From contig JAAUQO010000044.1 in NCBI GenBank assembly GCA_012032775.1, positions 1-35,446 on the forward strand: DNA of 35,446 bases, in the 5' to 3' direction. Below the pieces are notes generated by a model that was not told where the DNA came from, did no database searches, and saw nothing but the letters and a program-made list of their open reading frames with translations. This stretch comes from Oscillochloris sp. (lineage in GTDB: Bacteria > Chloroflexota > Chloroflexia > Chloroflexales > Chloroflexaceae). The stretch's first letter is position 1, and each line of letters begins with the position of its first letter. This document shows positions 9,101 to 16,674 of the stretch, in pieces. A program made the position numbers and the translations under genes.

Positions 9101-9606
9101 CGGGTGTTCAAGCCGTTACGACAATCACTGATGGCAGTGGGATCTACACATTTACCAACCTTACCCCCGGCACCTACCGGGTCGAATTTGCATTCCCGGC
9201 CGGCTATGATCGAATCAGCCCGCAGGATCAGGGCGGCGACGATACCGCCGACAGTGATGCAGATCCGGTCAGCCGTCGCACAGCGGCAACGACGTTGATT
9301 AGCGGCCAGAACGACCCAAACTGGGACATGGGTGTCTATCGCCTCGCCGCCATCGGTAACCGCGTCTGGGAAGATCAGGACGGCGATGGCGTGCAGGATG
9401 GCGGCGAACCCAATGTAGATGGCGTCACCGTCAGCCTGCTCGACGGCAGCGGCAATCCGATCGACGGCGACCTCGGCACGCCGGGTGTTCAACCGCTTAC
9501 CACTACCACCGGCGGCGGCGGCGTCTACAGCTTCACCGGCCTCATCCCCCGGCGATTATCGCGTCGCCTTCACCTCGCCCGCCGGGTACGAGCTCACCTT
9601 CCGTGA
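3088..9606 (+). CDS. Giant surface protein, middle fragment (DUF11-like domains + SdrD-B repeats 1-12)
   Basis: This is the central part of the giant extracellular protein, read one frame away from its two neighbours. Up to about nucleotide 5210 it holds DUF11-like beta-sandwich units, seen as G-D-x-V-x-Y-x-x-x-L-x-N-T-G...D-x-L-P patterns. From 5227 come SdrD-B/Cna-B-like repeats 1 to 12, each 115-160 residues. Each opens with L-G-D/N-x-V-W-x-D-x-N-x-D-G-x-Q-D, has Y-x-F-x-N-L-x-P-G-x-Y in the middle and D-x-D-S-D-x-D-P near the end. The D-x-N-x-D-G loops look calcium-binding, as in staphylococcal Sdr proteins. The apparent GTG start at 3088 is only the first start codon after frameshift 1, not a real gene start. 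The last 20 or so residues, after the C run at 9546-9550, are out of frame. Confidence 0.8.
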   Translation: MGSNRAEMTASNAATVLSNIAQITARAEANVYMVKTLRTGGALDVESSYRVQVCMPAGNSSGGLNLSNLVIVDTLPTNAVFVSATNGGTYNAGTNQVTWPATTLTVGSGVRCVNRDVTVRFLDADFDVGDSVINSAEATATLVGGGTITVNTTDERLIQPPSPNMSFGKNGPSQALLGDIVGYNFTLANTGTAPLSNVQFEDVLPAELRVQRIYAGAGSPAVPLQIEYTTNLNASYTVLTGSPFAGSACVNIAPNTGGGCSSITLAGGEYITALRYRYTADLPFGFTATAAPRSGFDAEVVGTPINSIIDNTAIANFTYNGYTAVRPGTVDTRIVPSAARPSVVKNVSPGVAYFGEIVTYTVTLANNALGSATPTLNNPVLADLLDTTLEYVPGSWTITDRPAGAPDPIFEQIANYNNSGRVLLRWRWDGASTYNLAANNQFVLSFQARILPTAPAGQISNTASLASAANTPAQLALDNCQSRPSDTQDLDGDGNTSEQICSSSVSNVALSSAAAMDALKLVIGQLDTAYSRFPNSGLTTPGGQADYQLVITNTSTIPMTELVLVDVLPWIGDTGVIDYNNRLTEWRPYLIGPIDAPAGAVVYYSTQSNPCRAPDLQVASDSPGCTPPVWSTVPPADITTVQAVKVNFGSLVLQPNDSVRLNWAMRAPVGGTPGEIAWNSFGFIARRTDNGDYLLPSEPLKVGIERGPLLPPAYGNYVWLDNNLDGVQDVAEPGISGARIELYTPGPDGTPYNGDDQLINYTLSGPDNSGNPGYYFFSDPAEMIPGDYYIVVTPPAGYGFTNPDQGADDTLDSDIDPATRRSAVTTLDPGEIDGTWDVGLNTVAGVGNYVWFDRNNDGIQNEAPSDGINGVTVRLYDGSNNLVDTAVTANDPDGQPGYYLFTGLTPASYFVEFVLPSGATFSGPNLGGDDALDSDPNPADGRTGSFTLSAGQLDLRYDAGIILPTGSLRLGNRVWNDRDNDGRYEPGDGEIGIDDVRLDLYRDLNGNNVADPNEYYGTTSSRTISAQPGFYSFENLPAGNFIVVVPASNFAAGGTLNGMRSSSGNDPAPDPDLSPGNVGGVDHDDNGRVSGADVATLPVTLSNNAEPDTAIDGDNRNGNLTVDFGFHMLGALGNYVWVDLNSDGLQDANETGVSGVTVELLDAANTVLATDSTDFYGAYGFTGLAGGDYRLRFSNLPAGYTITTRDVGGDDALDSDVNPATGETILITLPTGAVDLTWDMGLAVAAASIGDRIWIDDNRNGIQEAGETSNPGGVLSGLSVELYRADNTLYADTTTDASGNYSFNNLPPGDYYVIFAAPPAGYAVSPQNQGADEAADSDADLVTRRTATTTLSPGENDPTWDLGIYTYASIGDRVWNDVNNNGIQDGGETGVSGVTVRLFRPGEGVPYATTSTNASGNYSFTNLPPADYYLEFVLLSGYAPSPQDQGGNDAIDSDVDPGTLQTIVTTLTSGENDTDWDFGIYRTAAIGNFVWLDLDTDGIQDSGEPGVAGVQIVLFDSGGAALDTIVSDASGNYSFSGLAPGDYYLRFVLPPSYLTSPNNQGANDNVDSDPAGVNLDTAVTTLIAGETDNSWDFGIYQPAALGDRVWHDQDGDGVQDVGEPGIDGVTVTLRTPGPNGTIGDGDDTTEGITVTAAGGFYRFDNLPPGDYYVQFGATAGYTDVSPQNQGAVDSVDSDADPTTRRTGVITLVSSQIDMNWDMGVFNRAALGDRIWIDDNADGIQDPGETNNPGGILAGLTVELYRADGTPVGTTTTDAGGLYGFSNLTPGSYYVVFNNLPAGYALTQQDQGADNALDSDPDRISRQTTFITLRSGDNDITWDAGIFETATVGDRVWVDANADGIQDAGETVGVSSVRVDLLAGATIIDSTYTDADGLYLFTDLLPGTYTIQFSQIPSGWLRSPENQGGDDATDSDGDATFSTASFSIGVGADDRRYDQGLYQPASLGDRVWHDQNANGVQDTGEPGISGVTVSLLDGSGNPIDGDGGTPGVQAVTTITDGSGIYTFTNLTPGTYRVEFAFPAGYDRISPQDQGGDDTADSDADPVSRRTAATTLISGQNDPNWDMGVYRLAAIGNRVWEDQDGDGVQDGGEPNVDGVTVSLLDGSGNPIDGDLGTPGVQPLTTTTGGGGVYSFTGLIPRRLSRRLHLARRVRAHLP
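8966..9598 (+). repeat. Two-domain duplication, block A
   Basis: Repeats 11 and 12 match repeats 15 and 16 (10605-11236) along the whole block at high DNA identity, with an offset of 1639 bases at the start and 1638 at the end. The one-base change in offset is the extra C at 9546-9550. It points to a recent duplication of a two-domain unit. Confidence 0.75.
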
Positions 9607-12600
9607 TCGCGGCGGCAACGACGCAAACGATAGCGACGCCGACCAGGTCAGCGGCGAAACTGTAACAACCACCCTCACCAGTGGTGAGAATGACACCAGT
9701 TGGGATGCCGGCATATTCCGGCGGGCAACCGTCGGCGATCGGCTCTGGGAAGACCTGAACGGCGACGGTGTGCAGGATGCCGGCGAACCTGGCTTCAACG
9801 GCGTGACGGTAACACTGCGCTGGGCCGGGCCGGATCGGAATATCAACAGCACCGCTGACAATCAAACCTTCACCACCGTTACCGCCGGCGATGGCAACTA
9901 CCTGTTTACCAATCTTATCCCTGGTATCTACCGGGTTGAGTTCGGCACCAGCGCCCCAACCGGTTACGTGTACACTGTGCGGGATGTCGTAGCAGCCGGT
10001 GATGCCGCCGACAGTGATGTCGATCCGGCCAACGGACGTACGAACACTTTCACCTTGAACAGCAACGCCGACGACCGCACCCGCGATGCCGGACTCTACC
10101 AACTGCTCAGCCTGGGCAACCGGGTCTGGGAGGATTTGAATAACAACGGCGTGCGCGACGGCGGCGAACCCGGCATCGATGGCGTCACGGTCAATCTTCT
10201 CGACAGCGCCGGCAATCCCGTTGACGGCAATCCTGTCACCGCCGGGGTGCAACCGCTCAGCACCACTACCAGCAGCGGTGGCTACTACCTGTTCAGCGGC
10301 CTCGTCCAGGGCACCTACCAGGTCGAGATCACCACGCTGCCCGCCGGGTATGTCAGCAGCACCGGTGCGCCGGCCCTCACCGGCCCGGTCGAACCGGCTC
10401 CCGACCCCGATACCACCGTCGCCGACAGCGACGATAACGGCACCACCCAGAGCGCAACTGTTATTCGCAGCCCGCTCGTTACCCTGGCGCCGAATACCGA
10501 GCCGATCGGCGCGGCCGAAACTGACCCGCTCCCCGGCGCCATCAGTGACCCCGCCCGCGACGAGAACAGCAACCTTACTGTGGACTTCGGCCTCTACCGC
10601 CCGGCCTCACTCGGCGACCGGGTCTGGCATGATCAAAACGCCAACGGGGTCCAGGACGCCGGCGAACCCGGCATCGGCGGTGTCACCGTCAGCCTGCTCG
10701 ACGGCAGCGGCAATCCGATCGACGGCGACCTCGGCACGCCGGGTGTTCAAGCCCTTACCACTATCACCGCCGCCGACGGCAGTTACGGCTTCGCCAACCT
10801 TGGCGTCGGCACTTACCGGGTCGAATTCAGCCTGCCCGCTGGCTATGATGCCGTCAGCCCGCAAAACCAGGGTGGTGATGGTACCGCCGACAGTGATGCC
10901 GACCCGGCCACCCTGCGCACGGCCGGAATCACCCTTACCCCAGGCCAGAACGACCCGAACTGGGACATGGGTGTCTATCGCCTCGCCGCTATCGGCAACT
11001 TCGTCTGGGAAGACCAGGACGGCGACGGCGTGCAGGATGGCGGCGAACCCGCTGTAGACGGCGTCACTGTCAGCTTGCTCGACGGCAGCGGCAACCCGAT
11101 CGACGGCGACCTCGGCACGCCGGGTGTTCAACCGCTTACCACTACCACCAGCGGCGGCGGCGCCTACAGCTTCACCGGGCTCATCCCCGGCGACTATCGC
11201 GTCGCCTTTACCCCGCCCGCCGGGTACGAGCTCACCGCACGCGACCAGGGCGGCGATGACACGATCGACAGCGATGCCGACCCGAGCACGGGCGCGACGG
11301 TCACCACGACCCTCGCAAGCGGCGAGACCGACAATACCTGGGACGCCGGCCTGTTCCGCCCGGCCACACTCGGCAACTTCGTCTGGGAAGACCTGAACGG
11401 CGACGGCGTGCAAGACGGCGGCGAGCCCGGCGTAGACGGCATCACCGTCAGCCTGACCGGTGCCGGATTGGACGGCAGCTTCGGCACCGCCGACGACACC
11501 AGCGCCACCACCGGCACCGGCGGAGGCGGCGGCTACCTGTTCACCAATCTCGCCCCCGGCGATTACCGGGTGATCTTTACCCGACCGGCCGGTTACGCCT
11601 TCACTACGGCCGATGCGACCGGCGACGCCGCTGATAGCGACGTTCCGGCCGGCGTGAGCGCCACCGGCACCACGATCACCATTACTCTGGCCAGTGGCGA
11701 TGACGACCGCACCTGGGATGCCGGGCTCTACCAACTACTCAGCCTGGGTAACCAGATCTGGGAGGATTTGAACAACAACGGCGTGCGCGACGGCGGCGAA
11801 CTCGGCATTAGCGGCGTGATCGTCAACCTCTACCGTGACAGCGACAGCAGCGGTGATTTCAGCGCCGGTGATGCCTTCGTCGGCACCACAACCACCATCG
11901 CCGACGGCACCTACGGGTTCAGCGACCTGTTGCCGGCCGAGTATCTGGTTGTGATCCCAACCACCGAGTTCAACGTCGGCCGACCGCTCTACAGCTTCGT
12001 CAGCAGCACCGGCAGCGGCCCGGTGATCAGCGCCGGTGGGTTTGAACCGGCACCCGATCCCGATGCCGATGTCGATAATGACGACAACGGCAGCACCCTG
12101 GCCGGCGGTGAAGTCGCTTCAGCCGCGATTACTCTCAGCGTCGGCGGGGAACCCGATAGCGCCGTCGATAATGATGGCGTCTCCGGCAACCAGACGATCG
12201 ACTTCGGCTTCTTGCACCCAGCCGCCGTGGGCGATCGGGTCTGGTTTGATGCCGACGGCAATGGCGTGCAGGATGCCGGTGAAACTGGCATCAGTGGTGT
12301 AACCGTCGAGCTTTACGACGCAAGCGGCACAACTCTGCTGACGAGTACGACAACCGACGGCAGCGGCAATTACCTGTTCGGCAACCTTGCACCGGGTGAT
12401 TACCGGGTACGTTTCACCGAGCCGGCTGGTTATCGCCTGACTATTCAGGATCAAGGCGCTGACGACACCTCGGACAGCGATGCCGACCCGAGTAACGGCT
12501 TCGGCGCGAGCTTCACCCTCACGCCGGGCCAGACCGATCTTAGTTGGGATGCCGGCCTGTACCAACCGCTCCGATTGGGCAATCTTGTCTGGGAAGATCT

Positions 12601-15169
12601 CGACAATGACGGCATATTCGAGCCTGCCGACGGCGAACTTGGGATTGAAGGGGTTGAGGTTCGGCTCTATCGCGACGGCGACGGCAGCGGTGATCTGAGC
12701 GCCGGCGACATGTTGATCGACACGGATACAACCGACGCCGATGGACTCTATAGCTTCGTCGATCTCGCCCCCGGCGACTACCTGGTGGCCTTGCCGGTCG
12801 GTAACTTCGACGGCGGTGTCTTGACCGGCTACCGTAGCAGCAGCGGCTCGACCGACGGGGCAAGCGGGCCGTTCGAAGGCGCGGCAACCCCCGATCCCGA
12901 CAGCAACGTCGATAATGACGACAACGGCACTTCCGACAACAACAACTGGGTGGTCGCAGCGCCGATCACGCTGGTAAGCAACGATGAACCCGACAGCGCA
13001 ACCGACGGCGACGACGGCAACGGGAACCAGACAGTGGACTTCGGCTTCTTCCTTCCTGCGTCGCTCGGTAACTATGTCTGGGAAGATCTGAACGGCAACG
13101 GCGTGCAAGACGGCGGCGAACCAGGCGTCGAGAATGTCGCTGTGACGCTCCACGATGCCGCCACCGATACCGTGATCGACAGCCAGAATACTGATGCGAA
13201 CGGCGAGTACTACTTCGACGAACTGGCGCCCGGCAGCTACTACCTGGTGTTCAGCAACTTGCCGACGGATTACCGCTTCACCCGGCGCCTGACCGGCGAC
13301 CCGGCACTGGACAGCGATCCCGATCGCGCCACCGGCCGGACGTTCAACACCGACTTGCAGAGCGGTGAAGATGACCCGACCTGGGATGCCGGTATCAATA
13401 AACTGGTCGGTCTCGGCGATTTCGTCTGGGAGGACTTGAACGGCAACGGCACGCAGGATTCCGGCGAACCGGGTGTCGAGAATGTCACTGTGACGCTCTA
13501 CGATGCCGTTACCGATACTGTGATCGAAACCCAGATCACCGCTATCGACGGCTTCTACCAATTCGTGAACCTGCCGCCCGGCGATTACTACCTGGTGTTC
13601 AGCAATCTGCCGGCGGGCTACGAATTCACCCCTCAGGATCAGGGCGGCGACAACAATCTTGACAGCGACACCGATCCGGCAACCGGCCGTACCATCACGA
13701 TCAGCATGATCAGCAACCAGGATGATCCAACCTGGGATAGCGGCTTGGTGCGCCGCGTTTCCGTCGGCGATATTGTCTGGGAGGATCTCAACGGCAACGG
13801 CATCCAGGATGGCGGCGAACCGGGGGTTGACGGCATCACTGTGACACTCATTCAACCCGGTGCCGACGGCCAGATCGGCACTGCCGATGATCTCACAATC
13901 GGCACCCAAACCACAGCCGGCGGCGGTTCGTACCGCTTCGATAATCTGTGGCCCGGCACGTACGCCGTCATCTTCAGCGACATCCCGGCCGGCTACAGCT
14001 TCACGCGGGATGATCGCGGCGCCGATGACATGCTCGACAGCGATGCCGATCGCAGCAATGGCGCAACCATTATCTTCGATCTCGTCAGCGGCGCCGACGA
14101 CATGAGCCGCGACGCCGGCATCTATCTGCCCTCCAGTCTGGGCGATCTCGTCTGGAGCGATGCGAACCGCAATGGTGTGCAAGAACCGGGCGAACCGGGC
14201 GTACCGGGCGCAATCATCGATTTGATGCAAGGCGGCGTTGTAATCACCTCGACATTCAGCAATTTCAATGGGGAGTATCGCTTCGAAGATCTGCCGCAAG
14301 GCGACTATCAGGTGCGGATCATCCCGCCGCGAAGTTGGCGGATCAGCAGCCGAGACGCATTCGGCGATGATAGTGCCGACAGTGACATTGATCCGCTCAA
14401 CGGCGAGACTGCGATGATCAGCCTGGGTTACGGTGAGGATAACCCAACGATCGATGCCGGCCTGTATCAACTCGCTACCGTCGGTAATACGGTCTGGTTC
14501 GACGAGAACAACAACGGCATCTTCGACAGCGGCGAAATCGGCGTCCCCAACGTAACAGTCCGCCTGTATAACAGTGCCGGGGTGTTGATCGCAACCGCTG
14601 TTACCGACGGCAATGGCTCGTTCGTCTTCAGCGACATCAATCCGGGCGATTACTACATCGAGTTCAGCGTGCCCGATGGCTATGTCGTCAGCCCGCAAGA
14701 TCAAGGCGGCAACGACAGCACCGACAGTGATGCCGATCCGAATACCGGACGGACGGCGATCTTCAGCCTGAATGTCGGCGATATCGACCTGACCTGGTGG
14801 CTTGGGCTGAGCCGCCCGCCGACGGCGATCACGCTGCTCAGCTTCACGGGCGAGATGGCTGAGGGCGGAATGCACCTGCGCTGGATCACCGGTATGGAAC
14901 TGAACTCCCTCGGTTTCGAGATCTATCGCAGCGCCGACGGCACCCGCGCAGGCGCTGAACGGATCACGTCGCAAATGATAGTGGCGCGCGGCAGTGCCGG
15001 CAGCGGCGCATCATACAGTTGGCTCGACAAGACGGCCCAGCCGGGAGTAGCATATCGTTACTGGCTGGTTGAGGTCGAACGCGGCGGTCTGCGGACGGAA
15101 TACGAACTTGAAGCAGGCGCAACAACGCAGCAAACGTACCGGATTATGCTACCGCTGCTCTTCAGGTAA
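9419..15169 (+). CDS. Giant surface protein, C-terminal fragment (SdrD-B repeats 12-25 + C-terminal domain)
   Basis: This is the 3' part of the giant protein; true homology in this frame begins just after 9550, so the first 40 or so codons are a shadow. It carries the end of SdrD-B repeat 12 and repeats 13 to 25, giving 25 repeats in all. After about 14811 comes a different, fibronectin-like tail of about 120 residues (T-A-I-T-L-L-S-F-T...L-R-W-I-T-G-M-E-L-N-S-L-G-F-E-I-Y-R-S) of the sort found at the ends of Chloroflexota exoproteins. It finishes with Y-R-I-M-L-P-L-L-F-R. There is no LPXTG motif or C-terminal membrane span, so the anchoring mode is unclear. Expected role is a long, stalk-like, calcium-stiffened adhesin or sheath component; this is inferred from architecture only. 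Confidence 0.8.
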   Translation: MASPSACSTAAAIRSTATSARRVFNRLPLPPAAAASTASPASSPGDYRVAFTSPAGYELTFRDRGGNDANDSDADQVSGETVTTTLTSGENDTSWDAGIFRRATVGDRLWEDLNGDGVQDAGEPGFNGVTVTLRWAGPDRNINSTADNQTFTTVTAGDGNYLFTNLIPGIYRVEFGTSAPTGYVYTVRDVVAAGDAADSDVDPANGRTNTFTLNSNADDRTRDAGLYQLLSLGNRVWEDLNNNGVRDGGEPGIDGVTVNLLDSAGNPVDGNPVTAGVQPLSTTTSSGGYYLFSGLVQGTYQVEITTLPAGYVSSTGAPALTGPVEPAPDPDTTVADSDDNGTTQSATVIRSPLVTLAPNTEPIGAAETDPLPGAISDPARDENSNLTVDFGLYRPASLGDRVWHDQNANGVQDAGEPGIGGVTVSLLDGSGNPIDGDLGTPGVQALTTITAADGSYGFANLGVGTYRVEFSLPAGYDAVSPQNQGGDGTADSDADPATLRTAGITLTPGQNDPNWDMGVYRLAAIGNFVWEDQDGDGVQDGGEPAVDGVTVSLLDGSGNPIDGDLGTPGVQPLTTTTSGGGAYSFTGLIPGDYRVAFTPPAGYELTARDQGGDDTIDSDADPSTGATVTTTLASGETDNTWDAGLFRPATLGNFVWEDLNGDGVQDGGEPGVDGITVSLTGAGLDGSFGTADDTSATTGTGGGGGYLFTNLAPGDYRVIFTRPAGYAFTTADATGDAADSDVPAGVSATGTTITITLASGDDDRTWDAGLYQLLSLGNQIWEDLNNNGVRDGGELGISGVIVNLYRDSDSSGDFSAGDAFVGTTTTIADGTYGFSDLLPAEYLVVIPTTEFNVGRPLYSFVSSTGSGPVISAGGFEPAPDPDADVDNDDNGSTLAGGEVASAAITLSVGGEPDSAVDNDGVSGNQTIDFGFLHPAAVGDRVWFDADGNGVQDAGETGISGVTVELYDASGTTLLTSTTTDGSGNYLFGNLAPGDYRVRFTEPAGYRLTIQDQGADDTSDSDADPSNGFGASFTLTPGQTDLSWDAGLYQPLRLGNLVWEDLDNDGIFEPADGELGIEGVEVRLYRDGDGSGDLSAGDMLIDTDTTDADGLYSFVDLAPGDYLVALPVGNFDGGVLTGYRSSSGSTDGASGPFEGAATPDPDSNVDNDDNGTSDNNNWVVAAPITLVSNDEPDSATDGDDGNGNQTVDFGFFLPASLGNYVWEDLNGNGVQDGGEPGVENVAVTLHDAATDTVIDSQNTDANGEYYFDELAPGSYYLVFSNLPTDYRFTRRLTGDPALDSDPDRATGRTFNTDLQSGEDDPTWDAGINKLVGLGDFVWEDLNGNGTQDSGEPGVENVTVTLYDAVTDTVIETQITAIDGFYQFVNLPPGDYYLVFSNLPAGYEFTPQDQGGDNNLDSDTDPATGRTITISMISNQDDPTWDSGLVRRVSVGDIVWEDLNGNGIQDGGEPGVDGITVTLIQPGADGQIGTADDLTIGTQTTAGGGSYRFDNLWPGTYAVIFSDIPAGYSFTRDDRGADDMLDSDADRSNGATIIFDLVSGADDMSRDAGIYLPSSLGDLVWSDANRNGVQEPGEPGVPGAIIDLMQGGVVITSTFSNFNGEYRFEDLPQGDYQVRIIPPRSWRISSRDAFGDDSADSDIDPLNGETAMISLGYGEDNPTIDAGLYQLATVGNTVWFDENNNGIFDSGEIGVPNVTVRLYNSAGVLIATAVTDGNGSFVFSDINPGDYYIEFSVPDGYVVSPQDQGGNDSTDSDADPNTGRTAIFSLNVGDIDLTWWLGLSRPPTAITLLSFTGEMAEGGMHLRWITGMELNSLGFEIYRSADGTRAGAERITSQMIVARGSAGSGASYSWLDKTAQPGVAYRYWLVEVERGGLRTEYELEAGATTQQTYRIMLPLLFR
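9546..9550 (+). other. Frameshift site 2 (one extra C)
   Basis: The run is five C here and four C at the matching place in the duplicated block (11185-11188). Removing one C joins the two flanking frames exactly and restores the I-P-G-D-Y-R-V-A-F sequence. The shift is opposite to site 1, so the two together return the gene to its original frame. Confidence 0.8.
10605..11236 (+). repeat. Two-domain duplication, block B
   Basis: This is the partner of block A (8966-9598). Here the C run is four long and the reading frame is intact, which makes it the reference for reading frameshift site 2. Confidence 0.75.
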
Positions 15170-15175
15170 ACACCA

Positions 15176-15220
15176 TGGCGGCTCGCTGTTGCGGCTTTGC
15201 CGCAATAACCTGAGCCGCCA
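15176..15220. terminator. Nested stem-loop after giant gene
   Basis: A 9-bp outer stem (TGGCGGCTC with GAGCCGCCA) encloses a second 7-bp hairpin (TTGCGGC/GCCGCAA, TTT loop). It starts six bases after the stop codon. There is no T run, so it is either an RNA-stabilising 3' structure or a factor-dependent terminator. Confidence 0.5.
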
Positions 15221-15352
15221 CAGCCGGCGCCTCAGGCGAAGTACGTAGGAAGGACAGCGAATATTGCGTAGTTCTACGAAGTGACGCCGCAAAACCCAGG
15301 CGGTACACTGTAATAGATGGCCGGGCGGCTAGTGGTAACACCATCGACCGGC

Positions 15353-15437
15353 CAACAAAGCAAGCGTTACGGATGTAGATATTGAATGGGAGGGGCGGAC
15401 CCGTTCAATGGAAGCACTCGTAACGCTTGCTTTGTTG
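15353..15437. repeat. 85-bp element with perfect 19-bp inverted repeats
   Basis: The arms at 15353-15371 and 15419-15437 are perfectly complementary. Between them is a second stem (ATTGAATGGG at 15381-15390 with CCCGTTCAAT at 15400-15409, one wobble pair). There is no T run. It could be a small MITE-like element or a large cruciform or operator in front of the nucleotidylyltransferase gene. Confidence 0.75.
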
Positions 15438-15461
15438 TGGGTTACAGATCTGGTGTACAAT
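15432..15461 (+). promoter_or_regulatory. Candidate promoter of nucleotidylyltransferase gene
   Basis: TTGTTG at 15432-15437 and TACAAT at 15456-15461 are 18 bp apart. The -35 box is formed by the last six bases of the 19-bp inverted repeat. Start of transcription would be near 15468, about 37 bases ahead of the ATG. Confidence 0.45.
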
Positions 15462-15504
15462 CGCAGGCGCAAGACAATGTACACACGAAAGGACGACACA
15501 GCCC

Positions 15505-16572
15505 ATGAAAGGCCTGGTGTTGAGCGGCGGTAAAGGCACGCGCCTGCGGCCGATTACCTATACAAGTGCGAAACAACTGGTGCCGGTGGGAAATAAGCCG
15601 GTACTGTTTCGGGTTATTGAAGCAATCCGCGATGCCGGGATCGATGAGATTGGAATCGTGATCGGCGATACCGGCACCGAAATTCGTTCCGCCGTCGGTA
15701 ACGGCAAGCGTTGGGGCGTCCGGATCACCTACATCCAACAGGATGCGCCGCTCGGGTTGGCCCATGCTGTGAAGATCAGCCGGGATTTTTTGGGCGACGA
15801 GCGTTTCGTGATGTTTCTTGGCGACAATTGTATTCAGGGCGGGATCAGCACCCTGATCGAGCAGTTCGGCCGCAGCGATCACAATGCCCAGATTGTGTTG
15901 AAACGTGTCGCCGATCCACGCCAGTTCGGTGTCGCTATCCTCGACGAAGAAGGACGGATTGAACGGCTGGTCGAGAAACCGCGCGAACCACAGAGTGATC
16001 TGGCCCTGGTTGGGATTTATCTGTTCGACCGACATATTTTCGAGGCGGTACACGCGATTCAACCTTCGGCCCGCGGCGAACTTGAGATCACCGACGCGAT
16101 CCAGTGGCTTGTCAGCAATAAATATCAGGTCTTTCCCTATATCCACGAGGGTTGGTGGATCGACACCGGGAAGAAGGATGATCTGCTGGAGGCGAACCGG
16201 CTTGTGCTCGAAGAGTTGGAGCCGCAGGTGCGTGGGTATGTCGATCGCGACTCGCAGTTGATCGGCAAGGTGATTGTGGAACCCGGCGCCGAGATTATCA
16301 ACAGCACGATCCGTGGCCCGGCGATCATTGGTGAGCAGACCCGGATTCTTAATTCCTATGTCGGGCCGTTCACCTCGATCTATCACCACTGCTTGATTGA
16401 AGAGAGCGAGATCGAACATAGTATTGTGCTGGAGAATAGCACGGTGCGCGGGTTGCCGCATCGCCTGGAAGATAGTTTGATCGGGCGTAATGTTGAGGTT
16501 TCGCGCAGCCCGCTCAAGCCGAAGGCATATCGCCTGATGCTCGGCGACAACAGTTCCGTTGGGGTGTTGTAA
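15505..16572 (+). CDS. rmlA: Glucose-1-phosphate thymidylyltransferase, long form
   Basis: This enzyme joins a sugar-1-phosphate to a nucleoside triphosphate (normally glucose-1-P and dTTP) to give an activated sugar for cell-surface polysaccharide. From the ATG at 15505 it has 355 residues. The frame stays open upstream to 15427, but that part is non-conserved and overlaps the inverted repeat. The start has GAAAGGA 11 bases upstream. The signature L-S-G-G-K-G-T-R-L-R-P is at residues 6-16, followed by S-A-K-Q-L-V-P-V-G-N-K-P-V. The nucleotidyltransferase domain covers about 1-235. A left-handed beta-helix with hexapeptide-like repeats follows at about 245-345. Length and C-terminal helix match the long-form RmlA/StrD group, not the short RfbA enzymes. 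Nucleotide and sugar specificity are inferred. The gene stands alone; no other rml genes are nearby. Confidence 0.85.
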   Translation: MKGLVLSGGKGTRLRPITYTSAKQLVPVGNKPVLFRVIEAIRDAGIDEIGIVIGDTGTEIRSAVGNGKRWGVRITYIQQDAPLGLAHAVKISRDFLGDERFVMFLGDNCIQGGISTLIEQFGRSDHNAQIVLKRVADPRQFGVAILDEEGRIERLVEKPREPQSDLALVGIYLFDRHIFEAVHAIQPSARGELEITDAIQWLVSNKYQVFPYIHEGWWIDTGKKDDLLEANRLVLEELEPQVRGYVDRDSQLIGKVIVEPGAEIINSTIRGPAIIGEQTRILNSYVGPFTSIYHHCLIEESEIEHSIVLENSTVRGLPHRLEDSLIGRNVEVSRSPLKPKAYRLMLGDNSSVGVL

Positions 16573-16674
16573 GCCATGCACATTCTTTAGCTCGACGTAA
16601 GCACTCTGTAACATCCATTCGCTAAGGTATCCTCGTAGAAGTAGTAGTCGCTCATTACGCCGGCTCATATTGTC

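Larger units (their letters stand above)
5227..14810 (+). repeat. Array of 25 SdrD-B/Cna-B-like domain repeats
   Basis: Repeat starts, read from the x-V/I-W-x-D motif, lie near 5227, 5626, 5992, 6478, 6829, 7192, 7540, 7885, 8260, 8623, 8968, 9349, 9727, 10108, 10606, 10987, 11368, 11743, 12226, 12574, 13063, 13411, 13762, 14137 and 14482. Most units are about 345-400 bp. Units 3, 14, 18 and 20 are longer because of an extra segment with a D-N-D-D-N-G-type loop. Some units are close to identical at DNA level. Confidence 0.85.

Noticed and set aside
5227..14810. CRISPR-like or microsatellite repeat array
   Set aside because: The repeats are 345-500 bp protein-domain units with codon-level divergence, not short identical repeats with spacers.
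12119..14974. 951-codon open frame on the minus strand
   Set aside because: It lies wholly opposite the SdrD-B repeat array. Its length comes from the biased GC-rich codons and repeated pattern of the sense strand; it shows no domain, start signal or signal peptide.
15442..16668. 408-codon minus-strand frame opposite the nucleotidylyltransferase gene
   Set aside because: The sense strand has clear family motifs throughout; the antisense product has none.
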